DNA of 64,000 nucleotides, taken from contig OY718807.1 in assembly GCA_963070105.1 (NCBI GenBank), positions 992,001 to 1,056,000 of the forward strand, read 5' to 3'. This DNA comes from Litomosoides sigmodontis (lineage: Eukaryota; Nematoda; Chromadorea; Rhabditida; Onchocercidae). The notes under the pieces are model-generated. The model did no database searches and was not told the DNA's origin. It saw only the letters and a list, made by a program, of their open reading frames with translations. Positions 36,726 through 49,641 of the stretch are shown here, one piece after another. The translations under genes were made by a program, and so were the position numbers. Position 1 is the stretch's first letter, and the number at the start of each line of letters is the position of its first letter.

Positions 36726-39700
36726 TCTTCAAGAATTGACGGAATGAGCAATTTAATAGAAATTTTGATTAAAAGATTATGCAGCGTCTCTTTTGTCTAC
36801 ATTAGAAGGTAAGTTGAAACAATTGCTACCTGTAAAATAGGTGCCATCGCTGTCACCTTTCTGAAATTGGCAGTGAAATGATTGCTACTAGATTTATGTA
36901 AATTATCAGTTGATTAAAATTGACGAGAACTGCTTAATCAGAAACTTCAACGGGGAATGTACGTGTGACACGTGACTTTGCTAATTACGCACTAAAGCAT
37001 CCCCCTCTTCCACGTAACACATTTTAATATGAAACGATTAGACTGATAATGATAAAAATTTTACTTAGATATAAAGTAGCATTTGATTTGTTATTTTTCA
37101 GCATTGTAAATGCTACAGTAATTGTTTCATTTACAACAACTATTTTTAAGAAAAGAAAATGCTTAATTTTAATAATTTATGCTTTCCATTTATCGTGTAA
37201 TTAATGTGACAACAAACTTTTTTTTTGTTTTAATTTCAATTTAATCGTTTCACTCACACACATCTCCCTCTCCTTCCTCTCCAATTAGTTAATTAAAACA
37301 AAAGCAAAAGAGCTTGCGTTATTTTTATTTATAAGAACTGAAATAGCATTTATTCGTTATGAATCGAATTATTTCCTTTTCAAACATTCAAATATCACTT
37401 TTTCTCTCTCCGCAAATGTCTAAGTGAAAATTCAATCGAAACGAAATATTTTTTCAATTTAAAAAGATTTCACAGAATTCTATTTTTCCTTTCAATTAAT
37501 TGCTTGCTCTATAAATATTGTCAGGTATTTAATTTTAGGGCGTAGAAAATAATTTTCAGCAGTTGTTGAATGTTAAGTGATAAATTGCCGAATTTAGTGA
37601 GCAAATCAAAATCCTACGAAAAGTTCACGAAGTAAATCATTTCACTTCTTTGCTTGCAAAATTATCCACGCAGCTAACAAATGTCAAACGTTAATTTTGG
37701 CGGCACAGTGACATTCATTAATTAAGTTTTCAATGATTTAAACAAAAAAAGGGGAAAAATTTTGAATGGAGGAAATTGAAACATTATGAATCGAATGAAT
37801 TGACAACTTTTAGCAAAATTTCAGCAAATTGTTTTGCTGAATGTTTGTTAATAAAATATTGCTGTTAATTTCCGATTTATTTCGGTAATAGTTTTAAATT
37901 TACAAATATCATGAAATATTACTAATTAAAATAAAAAGTACGAAAATGAAGGGATGAAAAAATTGATGAAATTTGGCTTATTTAATTGTTAGTGAACCTA
38001 ATTAGAGCGTTTGCAAATACGCGCTAATGCCAATAATTTTCCGTGAGGAGAATTTCAATTAACTATAAAGAAAGAAAATTACGAACTATCAGTTATTCAG
38101 TGTTTCATCAGAAAGGTGGGCATTGGCATTGAATTTGAGTAATGCTGAATCACGTTCAGTTAAGCGTTCCCGTCACGTCTTGAGCACTTGCCTTTCTTCC
38201 CTCTTAAGACGCAGGATGATGGAATGACAGAGTAAGTAAGCATTTCATTAAGTATTGTCGTAAGCGAAGTGGTAACTAATTTACCGCGTGATACTTATTT
38301 GCATAGCTTTACCGCAGTGTTACCTCATTTCCTCATTGTCCTATCGGTCGATCGTGCTGAAAACGGAAAACAAAGGAAAATGCGTGGGATGACAATTTGA
38401 CACGTTCGCTACAACTTTTGATAATTAATTTATGTTTCTTTCAAATGCTATAATTAATAGCGCTAATAGGTTTTGTGCCATTACTTCATACGATAAGAAA
38501 AACTCAGCACCGAAAGTTTCTATAGCTGCAGATTTAAATTAATTTTAAGCTTTCCATTTCCAAATTAAAGATTCTGTTCTATTAATTAAAATAAGGAAGA
38601 ATCATAAGTGTGCCTCATTTCATGATACTTGCGAAAGTTTGATAAAATTATATGCTAAGGCAGACAGGAATAGATGTGCAATCAAAACACATTTGAAATA
38701 TTCGATTCCCTGCATTTGCATATGTTAATTATTAATTTATGCAAAGCGTTTAATTATCCAAATTCCTTTATAGATTTTAATAGTTTTGAAAATGATGAAA
38801 AATAGTTTTGGAGGCGAAAATTTTATTTTAAACTTAATTAGGTACATAACATTGCATGCGTTACCTGTAAGAACTTAAGACTAAAAAAGTGTGCTGTTAC
38901 TTTCAGTGGGAATTTGCAATTTCAATATAATTTTGGAAATAACTAAATTATAATTAAGCGTATTCATTTAAAACGCTCGATAATCATAGAAGTGTTATCG
39001 TTAGGCTAACTGACAACATTATTTAAATTAGCTGTGAACGCTGAACAGCGAATGTCAACATCTTCCTTCTCCGCTTATTACCTTATCACTTATTAATTTC
39101 CTAATAGCGTAAGTCTTATAGCAACTGGCTAGTTCGAACTCTGTAGTCCGACGTCATCAGGTCGCAAGATGGAAAGTGCCGACAATAAATCCTATATTAA
39201 AGGAAGCGAAAGGTACACGTATTACACTTAAGAAAATTACCAAAAACAAAACATGTGAAGTGACGTGGTGGCACTTCCTGAAAGGATACGAACAAATGAA
39301 TTGTACTATCAGTGGAGTGATAAAGTGATAACACAATACTCTCTCCTAATATTACATTCGGAAAAGAACCATCCATAAATAAAGAATGAGAGGCATGAAA
39401 TGACTCAAAAACGCAATGAAATTACATTTTACACTGAAATTATCGTCTCTTATCAAATTCTCAGCCAAATGTTAAATCCAATCTGACATTTATGATTGGA
39501 CTGCTTCATTTAACTGCCACTTAATTTCAAATAATACAAGTAAGCTGAAGAAATGGTTGCTGAAAAAGAAAGGATAATTGACGGGCATTTCAGGATTTTT
39601 ATGAAATGAGAGTAATGAGACGAACAAAAAGTGGTCTTCGGAGTTGCATGAACGAAAAGACAGACGAAATGATTGATAACGCTTAACTTTTAATGTAAAA

Positions 39701-42700
39701 CTTAAAAGAGTCTTTGCTGCTAAAATTAAACAATTTGATTGTCAATTTGACTATACGTGGAGAGAGTGAACTTGAAGTGCTTTACGTCACATTAATTTCA
39801 GTGGAAATATTGGAAAAAGTAATTCTGAAATCCTATAATTCTTACATTTTATGTATTTGAAGAGATTTTGATATTAAATTATTACTTCAAAATTTCTCAA
39901 AGTTTTTTATTCACTAATTAATTTGACAGTATGTATGTAGCGAGCGGTGTCACACATTTTGTTACAATTCAGTGATTGATAGGGGAAATTAAATCACCGC
40001 CTAAATCCATGTGATAAATTATTTATGCCAACGCTATCAACAACTTTGGTAGTTAACTCTCCTAAAAATAGTTAATCTTTGAAACATCACAGCCTACAAA
40101 CAGACCGACAAACAAATACATTCCAGCTAAATACGGAGGAGTTGAAGTGAAGGGAAATACGAAAATGAAATTTGAAGAGATGACTGATGTAAGCGGTTAA
40201 GACGTCATTTCAGCTAATTAATTTAACTTAAGCAGTAATTTACTGATATGAAGTAGAAAATGTTACCACAATAATTAAGAGCAAAATGCTAACAGCCAAC
40301 AAAATCAGGTAAAAATCGATTAAACATTTCGTGGAATGCTTAGTTCAAACGACCAAAATTAGAGAAAATAATTTTTTTTTTTTGAAAAAAAGATTAATTT
40401 TTTTTTTGTAAAAACGTAAAAGAAGAGTATAAGAATTTCGTAACAATTCATTCTTAGCTAATTTTGCTTCGTTTTTTCTTTCGAAAAAAATCAGTAATCA
40501 AATTATGCACATTGCCTTTCAAATTTTAGCAGCTTTTCCTCATTTAAAGTAATAAGCTGACAGCAAGCAACTTATTTCTCACGCATTCATCTAAAATGAT
40601 AAACTGATAGATAACACGTGTAATGCTCAAATTTATCAGAACTTTTCGAAATTTCATCCATTTGGCACTCGTGCAAGCAGATCTTAGTGAAATAGAATAA
40701 CAAATGAATTCCAACGAGATCTGAAATCTAAGAAGTGTTGAAATTGAAATTGTTTCTCATATGTAGCTGAATTATGAAATTTACAAATTTTATTTTTGCA
40801 TGCCAACTTTCATTTCTACATTTTTCCTAGCAAAATCTCACATTAAATCAAATTTGTGGGAATTTTTCGGCCATCAAACTACACTATCACTACCATACGT
40901 TCATCATTTTCAGAAAAAAAGTATCGAAAAAGAACGAGCAAAGGGAATTCAGCCGATCAAACAAGAAACAAATTTATTGCATATTAAATGCAAAATTTCA
41001 ATTTCAAACAATTTTTTTTCAAATTATTTATCAATTGACTGATGAAGAAACGCATTTCATGTAATTGGTCATATTTTAACTTTATGATTAATAGCTTATC
41101 GCTTATTAATGGCTTTTACTTCATATTGGAAGTGAGTGCAGCAAAGTAAGAGGACATTAATTCATTGATTTGTAAATTTTTTTTATAGATTAAATTAAAT
41201 TGGGAAGAATTGAATTTTCTTGGTTCAATAAAATAGTCTATCAGACATCCAACAGAACAAGCTATGCTAACTTGGATGAAATTAAAAATCTATTAGAAAA
41301 TTTAATAAAAACACTTCTGTTCCAGTGAACTTTGTTAAAATTTATCGCTCACCCAAAGTAAAGTGAATTCATTACGGCGCTTAACAAATAATAAAAAGGA
41401 GCAAACGAATAACTCGAATATCCTTGAATTCATTTTTGACCAATAAAAATTTGAAATATATTACCAACTCATTGAGCTGCTCGAATTTTATAGATTGTTA
41501 ATAACGACGCTCTTAGGTAATCCTTTACCACAACTTCTCGCATCTATGTGCTAGCAATGAGACAGTTGCGCCGCTTCAGCGGATAATTTTCGTTCAAATT
41601 AGAGCAATTACAAAAATTTTGTGTGTTAGTGAAATGCTAGTTGCTGCATCGAACGGCGCAGTAAGAATGGAAATTATGCAATAAGCGCAATTGTTGCACA
41701 GAACTCTGAAACACACATATAAAAGGAAATTGAATAAAATGTTGAGCGATAAGTGATTACTATCGTTCGCATCAAATTACATCAAAGCAAAAAGTATACA
41801 GTGACTTACATCCTGAAATAGCAGTATTACTGTTTTAAGTACAGTACCAGCTAAGTAGGGACTCTCCATACGACTTTCATATTAAATAATAATTTAGTAA
41901 ATGCCAAAATAAGAAACAATGAAGTGACAGGTGTGCTTGTTTCTAATGAATGTATTTGAATTGAATCTTGAGATTTCATTTTTCAAATTTTCTTTTCTTT
42001 TTTCTTTCCGCTTCTTATTGCAAAATTCCACAACGAAACTGTTCAAATTCATTGATAGGAGCAAACGCAGAAACACCAAGAACATTGGAATATATTTCCA
42101 TTCCTATAATTATTTCGTATTTCTAATTTTAGCTTTGTCATGAAAATAATATTCGCAAATATAAAACTAAAACTAAACAATGAAGTAACTTGTCGATATT
42201 TTCGTTGAGATGGCAGAAATGAGAGAGGTTTTAGTGTGGAAGGATTTACTCAGATTCACTTGTCCTACTTCCTAATTAGGCTACTTCTAATTAAATCGTC
42301 TTCTTGCATTAGCTATGCAAAATATTGTTGATATTGTGTTGGCAAATTTGCTGGTACAATGTAAAATTTAAAAAAGAGAAAAATACAAATTTCACTTAGT
42401 ACAATGTCAGTAGCATTTGTTGTGAATCACTTCTTCTTAACTTCACTTATTTCCAGATTTTCACAACACATTTCATCATGTTGGCAGTGAAATAAATCAA
42501 AATTAAATTTAAATGAAAACGCGTAAATCATTTAAATCGGACAAAATTTAAATTTAAAATGACAAAGAAAACATTTCATCAATGCTTCATCATTACCAAA
42601 GTATGCTTATTGCTTATTTTTCACTAAAAAAAGACAGGCATAGCTTTTTTAAGCGTTATGTTAGCCTATGATAGGTGAAGAAAAAAAAGCAACTTAAGTA

Positions 42701-43649
42701 GAATTAATAACAGCTAATTTTGTAAAAAACAAAAATTCAAAAAATTCAACAAACTATAGCATTCATCAAATTTTTTGCCAAATAGTTTTAGAAAGAATTT
42801 TTGAAATTATTTTGGCATTACTGATTAACTTGTCAATTGAATTTTTGTTTTAGCTAATCAACTAATAGCCCATGTTTACAGGAAAATTTTCTACTTTTCT
42901 TTTCGTTTTTTTTTTCGTAAATGACGTCTATCCGTTCCTCACATAACAACAAATCTTCAGCCATCCACATTTCTTCGCTCATAGACTTCATCTTGAAAAT
43001 TTCCAACCATTCTATTACTTTCAAGCTAAACTTTTAAGCTTATGCACTGCTATAATTGGTCGGCTTTTTTTTCGGTATTTCTAAAGCGATTTTTAAACGG
43101 CAGTTGTTATTCGTTTTTATCAATTCTAACAATAAATTGAGTGATTAGATGGGATATTGTACTTTTCAATTCTTTTTTAAACTTCCATTACGATCAGGTA
43201 AACATATGAGGTGAAGATTATCTATAGAACATTCGTCACACATTACTCATTCAACTTTTTTAGAATTAACTTTTTTTTTGATAGTTTTTCGTGAAATTAG
43301 TTGTGAAATTGAAATTCATTTTACTATCTGAAAGCATCAATTTCAAGTGGAAGCTTAAGATTAGCTAAGCTTCTAGTAAGCCAATAATTTTCATCATTAT
43401 TATTATATAGCTGCTAGCAACCATTTCATTTTCAATTAGCTAGAAATAACTCATTTCGTCAATAATTCCCTTTTCATTTCGACGTTTTCAACTTTGGCGA
43501 ACACTTAACGAAATGTGGAAGTTTGCCAGTCCAAACGTTCCCATTCCACTACTTTCCCTTTTCGGGCAGATTTCGAGGAAGTCGCACAAATTTATCTCAC
43601 TTAACTTTCGGCAATCCTTGTCGCGTAGAATTCACTTTTTGTTAGAGTA

Positions 43650-45119
43650 ATGGAGGAGTGCGATTGTGAGGCGCAATACTGCCTTCGTTTAATACCATTA
43701 CAGGTAAGTGTTAAATTTGCATTGTTATTTCTTAAATGCAATCAAACGTGAACAGTAAATAAGCATGAAAAATATTTCATGTGAATTGCCGTTCATTCGG
43801 TTGGTGCAATTGAATGAGCAAAATGAATAATTTAAATTTCGCACATCATTTATGATAGTTAGCGCATGTAGTGCAATGCAATTAATTGCTACTTATTAAT
43901 GCTAACTAATTAATAAATACTTTGAGGAAATATTGATCGGACGCATTTTACAGATTTGTTGTAAAGTAATTGTCATCGGCGACACTCTCCTTCACTTGCT
44001 CATTTGCTCATTTTTTATCAAATTGGCGATATTTGAATTGATTTTCGTGCCATTTGCTGTTGCTCAATTGATGCTAACAATGCTATCGGTGCTGTTCTAC
44101 GTTGGAATGGTAAGGGAGTCGGAGAAGCTAATGATACCGATGATCGTTGCCAAGGTATGCTTACTCCACATTTAGCGAAATTTATTCAGAAATGAAGGGA
44201 AGCAACGCATGACAGCAGCGTCAGCAATTTCCAAGTTCTGAAGAGTTCTCATTCGAGAGGAATTTCGTGAACGAATTAATTAATATAATTTAATTTTAAA
44301 CAACCATATAGGAATCATTTGCATTTTCTATGCTGCTGGAACTTCAATAGGGTGTATTCGATCCTTCTTTTTTCTCCCATCTGGTTTCCATGAATATAAT
44401 ATCTACGAGTAAAAACATACAAGAAATTGCTGAGAATAATCTAAAATTTGAAAAAGAAATTATTTAAAAGAAAAAAAAAATCAATATATTGATGAATGAA
44501 CTGCTCACATGCAGTTCGTGACGAAAAAAAATGACACATTAAGCTGATTAATTTAATCACTGGCAGTCATTTTTTAATTTATCTTAGCTAAATTTCTCAA
44601 CAATTTCAGATTATAATGATGTTGATAGTTGGTACGGTAACAATCCTAACATGGATTGCACTCGCACTGTCACTATTTTTACTTATTCATCTTGAAAGTC
44701 CGATAAGTAATACTTTTTCTTCTGAATTTCGGTAGTATCTCCAACAGCATATCAAAATGACAAGCATATATATTATCACAATTAGCAACGAATGATGAGA
44801 AGTGCGCAATGATCTGATAAGACATCGTAATTTTGAATATTTAAAAAATTCGAAATAAACAGGCGTATGCATTCGATTAAGTCAAGTCAATGAAATATTA
44901 ATTTTGTTTGATATTTCAGAAGGATTATCAACATCAACGTATTTAGCATTGCAAAGTGTTGCAATGCTAATTTGTCTGACACTACTGCTAGTAGAAGGGT
45001 CAGTGTTGCAGGACAGCTACAAACATATTAAGAGAAAAACTGACCATCGAAATATTGATGAAGAATTTCTACCGTTTGTAAACGGTGGTAGCACAACGAT
45101 GAAGCCAACTGCTCTATGA
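43650..45119 (+). CDS. Four-helix integral membrane protein, unknown
   Basis: Four exons in phase (43650-43703, 43954-44154, 44610-44706, 44920-45119) give 183 residues. The short N-terminus is Cys-rich (MEECDCEAQYCLRL). Hydrophobic segments lie near residues 23-43, 48-72, 86-113 and 124-147, separated by short loops with a charged RESEK in the middle. The C-terminal tail is hydrophilic (KHIKRKTDHRNIDEEF). The size and the four-helix layout with N-terminal CxxC-like Cys resemble small tetraspan proteins such as the LAPTM4-like proteins that nematodes carry in number. I cannot name an orthologue, so function is open. No signal peptide is needed, as helix 1 would act as an anchor. An AATAAA occurs about 220 bases after the stop. 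Confidence 0.75.
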
Positions 45120-47912
45120 TTTATTCTCAACATGTTCCTTATTATTCACCCTCTCCACTCTCTCTCTCTCTCTCTCCCTCTCTCTTAAAAAATTATTTAT
45201 TTTGAAAAAAATGTGTTAATTTGAGAAGATATTTATTGTTACCTTTACTAATTACTTATCCATATCCCTTAACAATACCATTTCAGTAGGGTAAACGAAT
45301 AACTTTTAAGATATTATTTCGTTCATCTTATTAGCCAATAAAAATTAGGCATAAATGACAGATACGCTTGCGTTTAGCTAAAATTTTAAACCTAGAAGTG
45401 TACAAAATTATGTAAATTGTGAAATTAAATATTTTTTAAAATAGCTCTGAGGAATTTTGCACTTCTGTTCGAATATTTTTTATAAATTTACTTGTTGTTT
45501 TTCTGCTATTTGCGAGGTTCGATAGTGCAAAGTGTAATTGTTCATTCGTAACAGTCAAATCGACCAGTATTCCCAACGTTCGCCAGTCAGCTGATGAAAT
45601 TTCTAAAACTGTTAATTAGCATTCTTCAATTAAGCAAACTACAAAGCCATAGTGCACAGAAAGTTGGCACATTTGTGAAACGCTCATTTCCGTTTTAATC
45701 CAGCGCACTCTAAAATTATGCAAATTATTGCAAGGATAATTTGAATGAATTTTTCTATTATTTCTCCAATGTATGTGTCATCTTTAAGTTAATTTCAAGT
45801 TTATAGAAAAGATAATTTGCATATTAACGGTTGACCTATCATATCCACTATACTCGCTGTTACATTTAGGTTTAAAAATTCGCAAAAAAAAAAACATTTG
45901 CCATAATATTAAGTCAGTTTTTCCTTAGACTACTTTTGAGAGTTGTAAAGTGAGATTGAATTTCAATATCAGTTCGACCGCCGGTGAGTGCTACATTATT
46001 ATTTATCATAAATTGTTTGCTTAATCTCTTTAATCTCTCATTCATAGGAACATAACGCTCTTCACGCATTTGATTTACTATTTCAAACGATCGTTAGAAC
46101 ACACATCAAAGAATTTCCGTGTTTTGCGACGGTACGCTTATTAGGATGCTTTTTGAACTATTACGTGAACAAGCAGTCCCCATCACTCCCGGGGCTCAAT
46201 AAATAAGGAACAGGGAAGTAAGTAATCTAAGTAAGTAATTTAATTTAGTAAGTAATTTAATCTCTGCTAGTGATAACTTCTGATATTTGTAAGAAAGAAT
46301 TCCTCAAACAATAAATCATCAACTATTCGACAAATCAAGCTAGCTCATCCTCAAAGGACGAAATCAAATTAAAACACTTCAGGAAATATTTCCGGTGCAA
46401 AAAAAACGGAGGAAAAGCAATATTCACAGAACTAGCCGCTAGCATTTTCGAAACAACCGAAAGAAGAAGAGCTGCGGTCGCTTCAAAGCAATCACGAATG
46501 AAGTGAGTGACTAGAAGAGTGAAAAGTTTGATGCTAGCGGCTCCTTCTGGGAAATTCAAATGAATGTACGCTAAAATTACAACCGCAAAGTATTAGCAAA
46601 AGAAGGAGGCGAATGAAAGGAAACATCGCAAGCAAGTTAGCTGAGAGATTCTGCGAACACCAAAATAAATAATATCTTTTTGGATGGCAGAAAATTGGAA
46701 ATTTTCAATTTCATTTGTTGCTAAAAATATCGATCGCATTCTCATTTCTTCGAAATGAAAGATACGCTTGACATTTGGAATTGCAAACGAAAATGCTTAC
46801 ACTTAGTGGTAGGAAAGTTCGTGCACCTTTTTAGCAGAGACCTCGTCTGCATGGGGCGGCTATTGCCACCCTGCCATTGCAGTCAATATTTCAAATTTCC
46901 ATGAAATATGCGCTCTTCACGTACTTTAAGCACTCAATCTGCATTTCTGAAGTTGTCTATGGACTACTAACAACTGCTCGAAAGCTATCCTGTCCACTGG
47001 CTATTTTTAATAGCATAAGTGTGTATTACAGGGTTTCGAAAGTATCTAATTAATTAATTTCACTCTAAAAATGATAATAGTGAATTGAAATTATTCCCAT
47101 TTAAGACGTGAAAACTTATGTTAACTTCATAGTTGCTGTTTTTGAGATCTTACAGACGTTCTAGAGGCATGCTATAAAAACTGCAACAAAATTGAAATAA
47201 CTTCATTAGATAGTTTTTGTGCTATCAAATCTATATACAGTTAATTTCTGAGATTTACATTTTTTACTACCAATTTTTAAAAAGGTGTTAATTTAAATCT
47301 TCCTATCACCGGTATCCTTTGCACGCTTAACAAGCGATTATCAATGATACAACAGTGGTAGCTTCTTCTTCTTACTGGCGTCTTCCTGATAGTAATTTGA
47401 ATGACAGCGTACGGCATTCAGCTATGAAAAAGAAAATGAGCAATTTCAAGCGAATTTTTTTAAATGATAAAATAGGCACCGAAACGATGCAATAACTACG
47501 AGAAGAAGGCGAAAAGCAAAATTGAAAAAGTGAAGAAGGAATGTAAGAATGAAGTGAAATACGCAAAAAGTCGTTGACGCTCACCTGAAAGCAGGCAAAG
47601 ATAATATCAGTAGGGAGGCGTACGAATACTGCCAGGCAGGTTTAGATGTTACGGTACTCGCTATGACTCCAATTAGGTGAAGATAGTTAAACATACTGAA
47701 TTAGCTGTTTAGTATTAATGGAATTGAATGGTCTTCGACCCTTGCAATTCTAGTTTATTTGACTACGTGTGGTCGTCTTTCTCACTTTTTCACGTAATGA
47801 ACAAATGGTAGAAATGATTGTTGTGTAACTTGCAATTTATTTTTTAATGTTTCATTAGCTTTCCAAAAAAAAATTATGCTTTGAAGTCTACGAGCAGTGC
47901 AGTTCGTTGCAT
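45120..47912. other. Intergenic region, convergent genes
   Basis: About 2.8 kb between the four-helix protein gene (plus) and the secreted-protein gene (minus). It starts with a short CT microsatellite (45155-45185). Nothing else recognisable is present; the open frames here look like chance. Confidence 0.45.
47836..47841 (-). promoter_or_regulatory. Polyadenylation signal after the distal exon of the secreted-protein gene
   Basis: AATAAA on the minus strand, about 72 bases beyond the stop of the 47913-48017 exon. It supports that exon being a true last exon. Confidence 0.5.
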
Positions 47913-48845
47913 TTAATTTCCATTACGTGGAATCCAAACCCTAAATTTGCTATGATCATGGGGATGCATATGTAATCCCACTATTCGATTCAACCTCTGC
48001 TTTGCAAGTCGTTCTTCCTGAAAGGAAAATGCAACTAGGAAAATGTTAATTTGCATGTGACAATGCCGTGATAAATATTTATTTTAGCTACTTAATGAAC
48101 AGCCCAAGAAAAAACTTTTCAAAAATTGAAACTGAAAGGAAGGGTAAAGCAGTACAGCATTTCAGTATTTCACTGCAAAATCAGACAAATTGAATATTGC
48201 CTAAAATAAGAAGACTGAATACACACGTCCGAGAAAAGTGATAAAGCGCGATCATCTCTATTTAGGTCTGTAGAATGGTAGTTGGATGAAAATTAGTTAC
48301 GACGCGAATCTAATAATGAAGCAAACACTTTTTTAATTAACGAATTGGATTTGTCCGGTGGATGCGTCACTTTATCAATTGCAATATCGGAGGGATTCAA
48401 GTCACCGAATATATGAGGAAAGAACACACGCAACAATGACAACAATCCAAGCTCAACGCGCTCAGCTAGTGGTAGGAAAATTCGATTCACGTTACCCCAA
48501 AATTGATTCAATTCTCCGAACGTTTCAAGTGCGATCAAATTGGCTTTATTGATGCGCGCCAACGTTTCCAACGGTGACTCATTACGTGACACTGCGTCTT
48601 CCACATTTATATCGCCATCTTGAATTGGATCTTCTTGCGTGTTCTCCGTGGTGTTGTTGGCCTGTAAAATCTAACCTGTTATACTTCGAAAGACTTGAGT
48701 CTAATTAGGAACAATAGCCAGAATGCTTCATAGCTACGGACGGTCGTCCGTCACTTACCCGAAGATTCGGCGGAAGAATGAAGAACGAGGTGAGCAGAAG
48801 GAAAATTTTTTTGGAGCACATATTCGGCGCAACAACCATCCGCAT
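47913..48845 (-). CDS. Small secreted protein of unknown function
   Basis: Exon 1 (48759-48845) encodes a signal-peptide-like start: MRMVVAPN, then MCSKKIFLLLTSFFILPPN. Any of three in-frame ATGs (48845, 48839, 48821) could start it; the last gives the most compact signal sequence. Exon 2 starts at 48661 (after TTTTACAG) and encodes an acidic N-glycosylation-type stretch (ANNTTENTQED), then an amphipathic region (LARINKANLIALETF, GLLSLLRVFFPHIF). It can run to a stop at 48293 (151 residues), or splice at 48329 to a last exon 47913-48017 (EERLAKQRLNRIVGLHMHPH... ending RNGN), which is in phase and gives 174 residues. Both endings have an AATAAA behind them. I recognise no family; it may be nematode-specific. 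The ATG is about 560 bases from the next plus-strand candidate, in divergent orientation. Confidence 0.6.
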
Positions 48846-49401
48846 ACGTTGCAAGTGACAGCAAAGTCATTTAACGGTGTGTTAAATGCTTGAAACGGCT
48901 CGTTTGTTTTGGTGATTAATTGAGCTTACGAGATCATATGATTTCTGGTCAGCAGATTAGCACAGGAAAGTGCTATAATCTGTTGTTGTGCAACGAAATT
49001 GAAGCAAATAATTGGATTAAGGTGAAAGTTTGCTCAATGTTTCGTCCACTTTGCAATCACTCTGAACTGCGATCTGAAATTGAAAACAGGTTGTAGATTA
49101 GCATTTATTCGAGGAATTAAGTCAGCCGTTGTGGAGAAACTTGAACAATCTGAGTGTGTTTCGATGTGTCCTTTCTGGAATTTCACCAATGTCAGAAGCA
49201 CATTGGACGAGAGATGCAGGAAGACTTGAAAATAATTGTTCATTTAAGTAAATTTAAGCAGTCGAAGTTAAAACTTGAGTTTAAGCAGTCAAAATCATTC
49301 AGTTCTAGGATGCAGCATATTTCGGAGCATAAAAAGTAAATTTAAAAATGTCATCATTAATCACCTTTTATTGAGGAGGTAAAGTTCCTAAGAGAAACAT
49401 C

Positions 49402-49641
49402 ATGGATCAGCAAAGCGAACATGAAATGTCGGCTACCGTTTCATCTCTTCCAATGGCAAGCAGGGCATTGATTTTGCGCAAAGAGGTAACAAAAATCATT
49501 GTTCATAACATTTAATTCAAATCGCATGAAATTACAGAGGTGAAGAAGGACGGCAACAACTCCAGTGAACATATTGCTTGCAAAGATTTAGCAGTGATCC
49601 ATGATTCATGGAGCATTTCCATAAATCGGTGCATTAGGCAA
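49402..49641 (+). CDS. Possible first exons of an unidentified gene
   Basis: An ATG at 49402 opens 28 codons (MDQQSEHEMSATVSSLPMAS...) that end in GAG|GTAACA. After a 54-base intron, 34 more codons (starts VKKDGNNSSEHIACKDL, 49540-49641) follow in phase and end before GTTTAC. The intron size suits a nematode. No convincing further exon was found and no homologue is recognised. Confidence 0.3.

Larger units (their letters stand above)
32122..43649. other. Gene-poor region between PDF-like gene and four-helix protein gene
   Basis: About 11.5 kb of AT-rich DNA with no recognisable gene. It includes the PDF promoter at its left end. Two short open frames that look protein-like are listed separately (34643 and 36552). 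The remaining open frames are dominated by Lys/Asn/Phe/Ile codons typical of AT-rich non-coding DNA. No tRNA, rRNA or mobile element was recognised. Confidence 0.5.

Noticed and set aside
46335..46559. 74-codon minus-strand frame with hydrophobic stretch
   Set aside because: No acceptor or donor fits and there is no family resemblance; treated as chance.
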